A DNA stretch of 64,000 nt, taken from contig CM033719.1 in NCBI GenBank assembly GCA_019671005.1, positions 26,958,750 to 27,022,749 of the forward strand, in the 5' to 3' direction. Both the position numbers and the translations under genes were made by a program. Numbering within the stretch: position 1 is the first letter of the stretch; each line of letters begins with the position of its first letter. The stretch is from Hibiscus mutabilis (taxonomy: Eukaryota > Streptophyta > Magnoliopsida > Malvales > Malvaceae). Of this stretch, positions 57,236 through 64,000 are shown piece by piece. The notes beneath the pieces were generated by a model that saw only the letters and a list, made by a program, of their open reading frames with translations, did no database searches and was not told the origin of the DNA.

Positions 57236-59403
57236 TGTAGTGCCCATCTTCTGTTCGGGCTTAGTCCAATAAAAAAATATCCAACAGCCCAAACTCGTTT
57301 CTTTAAAAAACCCATTTACAAAAAATAAACCAAACCCAGATCCAATAATTAACCCCTCAGACCCAATATTACAAGATTAATGTTATACCCCTAAACCTAA
57401 AACCCCATAGATTTGAAAACCCTAATCCTCTTAAACTCTACAGTCGCCGCCGCCCCTCACGCCCAATCATCTGTGCGTGTGGCCACCACACGTGGCGTCA
57501 ATGGCCATGCGCGCCACCGCCACCGGCCACTTGATTGCCGCCACGCCCATTTGGCCTGTGCCACTGCCCAAGCCAAACCTAAAAAGCAAGGAAATACATT
57601 ATGTCAGATTTAAAAAAAAACTTGCATGTATTTTTTTATCTTTATTTTAGGGTTATAAAAACACCAAATTAGATGTAATTGTGGAGGTTTTCGAAGAGAA
57701 ATTTTTTTTGAGGATTCGAATATATAAAAAAGGATTCGAAAAGCCAAAAAAGAGGGAGTTTCGGATGTTAAAAAAAAGGATTCAAATATTTTTTAGATCT
57801 ACATATCGAGAAAAAAAACAAAAAAAGAGGGAGAATATTTGAAATAAAAAGGTAAAAAATATAAACATACCTTTGTTTTTTCATTTTAGATCTACGTGAA
57901 TAGGGGCTTCATTTTGAAAATCTGACTTTGGATTCGAGTCCGGCACGTTGTAAGGGATCGAAAAGTCACCGTCTTTTCCCTTTACGGCTGCCGGCGACGG
58001 CGACAATCGCCACCAGCGACCGGCAGCCACGATGGCGGCAATCGCCACCAGCGACCGACAGCCACGATGGCTACGGTAACCGGCCGGGCAGTGTAGAAAA
58101 TTTGGATATGCTCTCTGTTTTTTAAAATGAATGGGATAATGAATTTTTTTTGGTTGAATATTAAGTTATATACATGATTAAAATTAGGCGAAAATTGTAC
58201 ACTAAACCCCTCCGCCCCGGCCCATTTTCTATTCCTGGCCTGCCCATGGTAAAACTACTCATGGTCCCTCTTAGTTTTTCTAATTTTTTTCAATCTCATC
58301 CTTTTCTGCTTTTAATTCTCTTAAAATTGTCTCCAAATTGCATTTTATTTTTAATTCGATCCATAATTCAAATAATTTAAAATGAAAATAGGTTCTTTGA
58401 CTTGCCTTTTTATTTATTATTATTTATTAATGCTGATTTTGATTCCTTTTTTAAACCTGATTTATTATTCCTTTTTTATCATTTTAAATCTGCTTTAATT
58501 CCCTTTTTTATCCCCCCCTTTAAACCTGTTTAACGTTATAAGTGATTTTTTTATGGTTTGTATATTGCTTTCCTTTTTGTGTACATAATATGTTTTTATA
58601 TAATGTACGGGGGTTTATTTATTAGCTTTCTTTCTTTGTTTTTTTATATATGATATGCTATTTTATATTAAATTTTAATATGTTTATATTATTTTGTATA
58701 TATATGGTTATTATTACTTTTATGATTATTTTCATTAATATATTTACTATATTATGTATATTATATTATATTTAAAATATTATAAGATATGTGTATATTA
58801 TTATTTTTATTGCTATATAATATATGTGAATTATATTTTATATGTATATTATATTATTAAACTTGTATGTACATTTATTGCTTATTTTATTTTGATATAT
58901 TTTTCTAAACTCGGTCCATTTAAGGAAATATTTTCCATTTTAATTCAGAATCCGGCTAGGAAGTGACATCCTGACTCATTCAAGTGTCATCTTCCTCAGC
59001 TTCGTAAATAAGTAAATGTTCTTCTTAGACCGTTCTTTTGGGGATTAAATTTTGAATTAAAAATTAAAATTTTGTTTTCTTGCAATGACAACACTTAATC
59101 AACACGGTACCAATTTTGGGCGTTGTGGGGTGCTAATCCTTCCCCACATGTAACCGACTCCCGAACCCAAAATTTTGAATCTCTGGTTACCTTTTTATGG
59201 TATCCAGCCTACCAAAGTGGCCGGTGGCGACTCCATCCATTTTCCAACTTTCACATTTGCCATGATTTTTCATTTTTAAAATATTTACGGTGTTCTGTTA
59301 GGAGTGTCATCCCAATCTCCGGGTGACGTCTCCTTTGACTCTGTAAACACATTTTTTCTTAAAACATCTATTTTTCGTAAAGGGTAAAAACCCTATTATG
59401 ATA
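57236..59403 (+). repeat. LTR8, shared by two tandem interiors
   Basis: 2168 bp, TGTAGTGCCC to CCTATTATGATA (terminal CA mutated to TA). It is preceded by a polypurine tract and followed two bases later by a primer-site sequence (TGGCGACTTTGTTGGGA), so it acts as 3' LTR of E3 and 5' LTR of the next interior. Confidence 0.8.
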
Positions 59404-60453
59404 GATGGCGACTTTGTTGGGACATTTTTTTAGAGAGTCGGGCCAATGTTGATTTTGTGTTGTCTTGCAAGAAATTCAAAAATTTGATTTGATTTAATTT
59501 TAATCCCTTGGCATTCATGCATGAGCTTTCTACCCGAGCTCCTCAACCCTGAAGTGGGAGAGATTACTTCGTTTCATGGGGTTTTCACCTCCATAGTGTT
59601 GTAATGTGCTCTTGGAGTACTGGTCCTTATATTTCGTGGGGTTTTCACCCCCGTATGGTATAAGGGTCATATTCCCCTGAATCGATGTCCTCGCAACAGT
59701 TCAAATACCATTTCCTTTAGATCTGAATCGCATATAGTGAGCCGTAAGAGCCAACCTTTTAAAGCCATGCGAAACTCTGCCTGTTTAGAGGTCAACCTTT
59801 TTAGGCTTTGGTGCCTTTATTTGTTTTATATACAGTTTTTTTTATCTTTTTTTACCGTTTAATTTATTCGTTCGGTTATTTTATTTTGAACTGACCTTAT
59901 TTCCTTGTTTTGATCGCTTCATATTAAATCTACTCATTTTGAATTAATTGCATGACATTGTCATTTTAATTTTTTTTTGCATTTCACCAGCATCGAGTGC
60001 TGATTCACGACTGGTTCCAAATTTGAAAAAATCACTATCGGGAGAAAATCTAGTACCCTAGATATCAAATGCAACGTTCAAAGTTGCGAATAAATCCCGT
60101 GAGTTCGAAAGTTAAGCCACGAGAACCATTTTTGAATTAGCACCTCTGTATCTATGGTATACACCTTGCATTTACATGCATACATTCACAGTTTTGAAAT
60201 CGGTCCCAGGATGCCCCATGCCAGCAATACCATAAAAAGCGAAGTCTAGCATCATGTTGAACCTACGCAAGAAACCGGTCCAAAGGCATTTTTTGAGAAT
60301 AACCTTCGCGTTCATACATGCACCATGCCTCTACAAGCCCCACATATAGGGGCATTTTCAGGCCCAACTGGGGGCAACATATCGCCTTCACCCTTCAAGA
60401 AAAGGCGAAAACATACTCCAAGCTTAAAATTCGCTTGATTTCCAGACGAAGAT
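59404..60453 (+). mobile_element. Second interior, leader only, cut by LTR9
   Basis: Same leader as at 54059-54910, then GCATTTTCAGGCCCAACTG and AAAACATACTCCAAGC, which continue past the gag start position of E3 and match E1/E2 leaders (40240-40380 reversed). It breaks at CCAGACGAAGAT where LTR9 begins. Confidence 0.7.
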
Positions 60454-63419
60454 TGTAGCGATGTCCGTTTCGCTAAAAAATAGGGTTTTCGAAGTGTTTG
60501 TGGTTTTTCGAATAAAAAATGTTTATTCCGTGGGGGTTTTAAAAATACCGTATTTTATTTAAAAAGGAGTCGCCACCAGCCACTTAGGTAGGCCGAACAC
60601 CATAAAACCAGAGATTTGAAAACTATTGAGTTCGGGAGTCGGTTACGGATGGGGAAGGATTAGCACCCCCACACCGCCCAAAATTGGTACTTTAATAATT
60701 ACCTCTTTATTAATATTAGATTTTCCGGATTAAAGTAACGATTAATTTAAAATTTGGTTATAAGTGCGGGTAGATTTTAAAGGCCCCGTTATCCGAGAGT
60801 AAACGCCCAACCACTATCACTACGCCTGATACTGGCCCCATTTACGCTCTGATAAAAGGGCACCGCATTGATAATTTATATTCCATTATGCAACCTTAGA
60901 GAAATAACTTGGAAACATACATTCGCATTGACATAGTAAAGGACAAAATAAAAAAAAATGGGTGACACGAAAGTAAATAAACATGATAAACAACACGAAC
61001 ATAGCATATCATAATAACGAAGCATGGGTAAAAACATGTGGGAACAAAAACACATATTTCAAGAAGACAGGCGTATTAAAAATAAAGCACGGTGTAACAT
61101 ATGCAAGATATAAATATATTATAATTTCAATTTCACAAATCAGAACAACATACTAATAGAGGAACTAATACCTAGCACGTAGCTTACGACATAATTTACA
61201 TACGAAAAATAGAGACAATGTATTATACAAGACAAAAAAACATACTAGCGCATAACTTAAAAGCAAAGAGAACATACAATACATGCTAAAATACAAAACA
61301 TGTCGTGTACGAGCCAACTAAAAGATCAATCGAACATGTATGATATGAATGACTGAACAAACACATAAAAATACATAATCACCATAAACTAAACACATAT
61401 ATATAAACATGAGAATACGAAACATGTACAAGAAACACGTGAGAATGCAAAAGGGCCACATCAACATATACGATCATAATAAATAAGCATGAATATTTAG
61501 ATATGGAACATGACTGAAATAAAAAAACAAAAATAGGAAACAGAAATTAAAAGGTAAATAAATGCGATTTAGGGACGAAATTACAAATCAGACGGAACCT
61601 AAAAGGACTAAATCTGTAATTGGACCAAGGGGCATGCTCGGAGTGAAAATTTCAAAAACGCATTGGGACTGGTGAGGTAATTTCGCCATTTAAAAACTGA
61701 TTCAATTTAATCCAGGGGTCAGATTGCAAGATTTTAAAATATAAGGATGACCAGGGTTGTAAATATCCCCTACGGCAAGACCGAAATGAAAATATCGAAA
61801 ATGCGGGGGGATTTATCGCAGAATTTCACCATTTCACAAAATAAAATGCCTATAAAATCCCCTTTTCTGGCCCGAACTCAAATTTTCCCTCATTTTTCTT
61901 CAAAACCAATTTTTATAATAACCCATCTCCCTTTTTCTCTCAACGCAACCATCCCAACCCTTCGATGAACCCAGAAACCGGTGACCATCTGCCATCCTCT
62001 CCGTCGCCGACCGCCGCTAGCTGGCACCGGTGAACCAAAAAAACATCCAAAACAAACCTCGTTTCAAACCGAACCCAAATCTAAACTTAGATTTACACTA
62101 AGACTCACCCTTTTGCCTAGATCTAAACAAATACGAAGTGAAAAAAACGTTTTTTTGTTTAACCGAAATGAAACCAAAAGGGACCTCCCTCTCCTTTCAA
62201 TTCACCATGTTCAGTTTTGGAAACTGAGGCGGCTTGTCACTGGTGAGGGGAGACCCGTTGACGACGAGGGTAACAAATCTATACCCTCTCCCTTTTTGTT
62301 ATCACTTCTTATTTTTATTGTATATGCATGCAAGGAAGTAAGAAAAAGAAAGAGAGGTTACCACTGAAACTTGGTGCTTCTTTTTTTTTTGGTAACTGAT
62401 TACAACTGACTCCTAATCTTTGTTTCTTGAGTTACATATATTCTTCCCCTTTTTTAGACTAGTACATAAGATATAGTCTTTTTGATCTGATTTTTCTGAT
62501 GCCTTTTCATTTTCGTGTCCTTGGCGTGCCCAACCATGCTTGGTGGTTGGTACGGCCGGTATGGGGAGCGGCGTGGTGGAGGTGACCGTTCGGCTGCGCA
62601 GACTGGCGTCTCGGGGGACGAGGCGATTATTACTGCCAAAATTATTCCTATCTATTCGATCAGATCTGATCCAACGGTTAGGATCGCTCGACGATCAGAT
62701 GGCTGAGATGAGGCCTCGAAAATGGTGTAGTAGTCCAGGATCGGCCACGTGGCCTGAAGAAGATGGTCGGTCTTGCACGTGTCTCACACGCGCGAGTGGA
62801 GAATCTAACAGCCCGCGCGTGGACTTCACGCGGTAGATGAGGGGTCTTTATGCTTCAATCGTGGTCGTTGGATCCAGATCTGATCCAACGGCCCTCGTGT
62901 AGTTGCGCAAGATAAAAGGATGACATCAGGGCTCTATTATCTGATGTGGGTTAGGGTTTCTTAGGATGTGGGATGGCCGGTTTGGGCCTGATGTAAAAAA
63001 ATTGGGTTTTAATAGACTAGATATTTAATTAAGTTTTGGGTTTTGATATTTTATCTGTTTTATAATAATAATAATACATATATATACATACATGCCAGCA
63101 CATACGTACATGGACACAGATACGTATATAACAGACACATACATACTTACGTACACATACATACAATTATGACAACACATTCGCACACGACCACACATAT
63201 AATAATACATACAAATCATGCAATACTCATTCGTATACATAATAATAAGGATTTTAATAATATACATATGCAGATAATTACTAAGGCATACATAACACAT
63301 CACACACACTTTACGTACATTACAATATATTACGTATACATGCAACGGTACTATGTACATTATTTCACTAACGTAAATTAAAGCGATATTTATACACTGG
63401 ATAAAAATGGGTGATTACA
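60454..63419 (-). repeat. LTR9, 3' LTR of a minus-strand element
   Basis: 2966 bp, TGTAGCGATGTCC to GTGATTACA; in sense TGTAATCACCC...ATCGCTACA, the termini of element A, but the LTR is over twice as long. 60560-60690 shares the GGAGTCGCCACCAGCC and CACCCCCACACCGCCC signature. 60900-61560 is AT-rich; 61850-62850 has GC-rich patches without a convincing gene. Left flank AAGAT (60449-60453) should be duplicated beyond the window. Confidence 0.85.
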
Positions 63420-64000
63420 GTTGCCCCTCTTTGCTTGTTCTTGTGGAACATGAACAAAGCAAAGATCATAAGCACCCATTTTTATCCGACTTCCCTGTTT
63501 GTGGCTTTGGAATCACGTGTTCTTCTGGAACTCTCCGCTTTTCCTCAGCTGAATCTTCGGGCTCGTAAGTATATATAACTTCTTCCTCCTCCGATCTTGG
63601 AGCTACAGGCTCTTCCTATATAGAACCCTTCGCTCTAAAGCCTCAAGTCATGAGTCTCTCCTACATAGAACTTTTCACTCTGAGACGGTAAGGCTCAGAG
63701 TCCTTCCTATATAGAACTCTTTGTCTTCAACGCGGCTGGTTTTTCCTTCATAAAACCTTCTGCGCCACGGATGGGTTCTTTCGAGTAGGAGTTTCTCCTG
63801 TATAGAACTGATATTCTTCAAACCCGTGAGCCGCCAGTCCTTCCTATATAGAACTTTTAGCTTCTGAAATCTCGAAGCTATGAGTTCTTCCTATATAAAA
63901 CCTTTCACTCTAAGACAGTAAAGCTCGGAGCCCTTCCTATATAGGACTCTTAGCTTTCAACACAACAGGTTTCCCTTATATAAAACCTTGTGTATCATGG
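63420..64000 (-). repeat. Polypurine tract and TATATAGG hairpin array of the LTR9 element
   Basis: Minus strand: GCAAAGAGGGGCAAC-like tract at 63420-63436, then from about 63550 the same TATATAGGAAG hairpin units as 14040-15360, reversed (e.g. CTTCCTATATAGAAC). The array runs off the end of the window. Confidence 0.8.

Larger units (their letters stand above)
52761..59403 (+). mobile_element. Element E3, gag-only Tat/Ogre-like
   Basis: LTR7, primer site 54040-54058, leader, gag 54911-56444, a short hairpin-array remnant, polypurine tract 57222-57235, and LTR8 57236-59403. There is no pol region between gag and LTR8, so the layout is that of gag-only (TR-GAG) elements. LTR7 and LTR8 differ strongly, so they were not made in one recent insertion. 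Confidence 0.75.

Noticed and set aside
62515..62836. Gly/Arg-rich frames in LTR9
   Set aside because: They arise from GC-rich LTR sequence, with no similarity to known proteins and no support from other LTR copies.

Overview
This is nuclear DNA from a flowering plant, almost certainly a eudicot. It is AT-rich, has intron-containing genes with plant-type splice sites, carries a photosystem I antenna gene (Lhca4), and is mostly nested LTR retrotransposons, LINEs, MITEs and a hAT element. I see no bacterial, organellar or viral operon structure. The species cannot be named from the sequence alone.

Layout. Positions 1-1.8 kb hold the end of a Gypsy (Del/Tekay-like) LTR with a tRNA-Met-type primer site and a broken gag start. 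Positions 1.9-4.2 kb and 18.0-19.2 kb are two halves of a tandem repeat whose ~450-bp unit carries a tRNA-Thr-like sequence. A LINE fragment entered that repeat, and the LINE was itself split by an 11.8-kb LTR element (4985-16807, target duplication GAAGT). A Tat/Ogre-like fragment and a broken Copia end (20.2-21.1 kb) follow.

The gene-bearing island is 21.1-28.6 kb. It holds the last four exons of an unidentified plus-strand gene, an intact three-exon Lhca4 on the minus strand convergent with it, and a minus-strand lipoate-protein-ligase-like gene that carries three frame breaks and looks like a pseudogene.

Positions 28.6-35.5 kb hold LTR-like debris, a MULE-type MITE, degenerate telomere-like DNA, and a 3.3-kb non-autonomous hAT inside a MITE whose uninterrupted relative lies at 3.0-3.7 kb. 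From 35.46 kb to the end are rearranged LTR elements with a tRNA-Arg-type primer site (Tat/Ogre-like): two similar non-coding minus-strand elements (E1, E2), each followed by a plus-strand LTR; a gag-only plus-strand element (E3) in an LTR-internal-LTR-internal array; and the minus-strand LTR of another element that runs off the window.

The most striking signal is in the non-coding interiors of these Tat/Ogre-like elements. They carry long arrays of small inverted repeats in which the loop is nearly constant and the stem changes from unit to unit while staying paired. At least three unrelated loop types show this, and one array has an exact 228-bp higher-order period. This is what selection on RNA (or cruciform) structure would leave, and I do not know a description of it.
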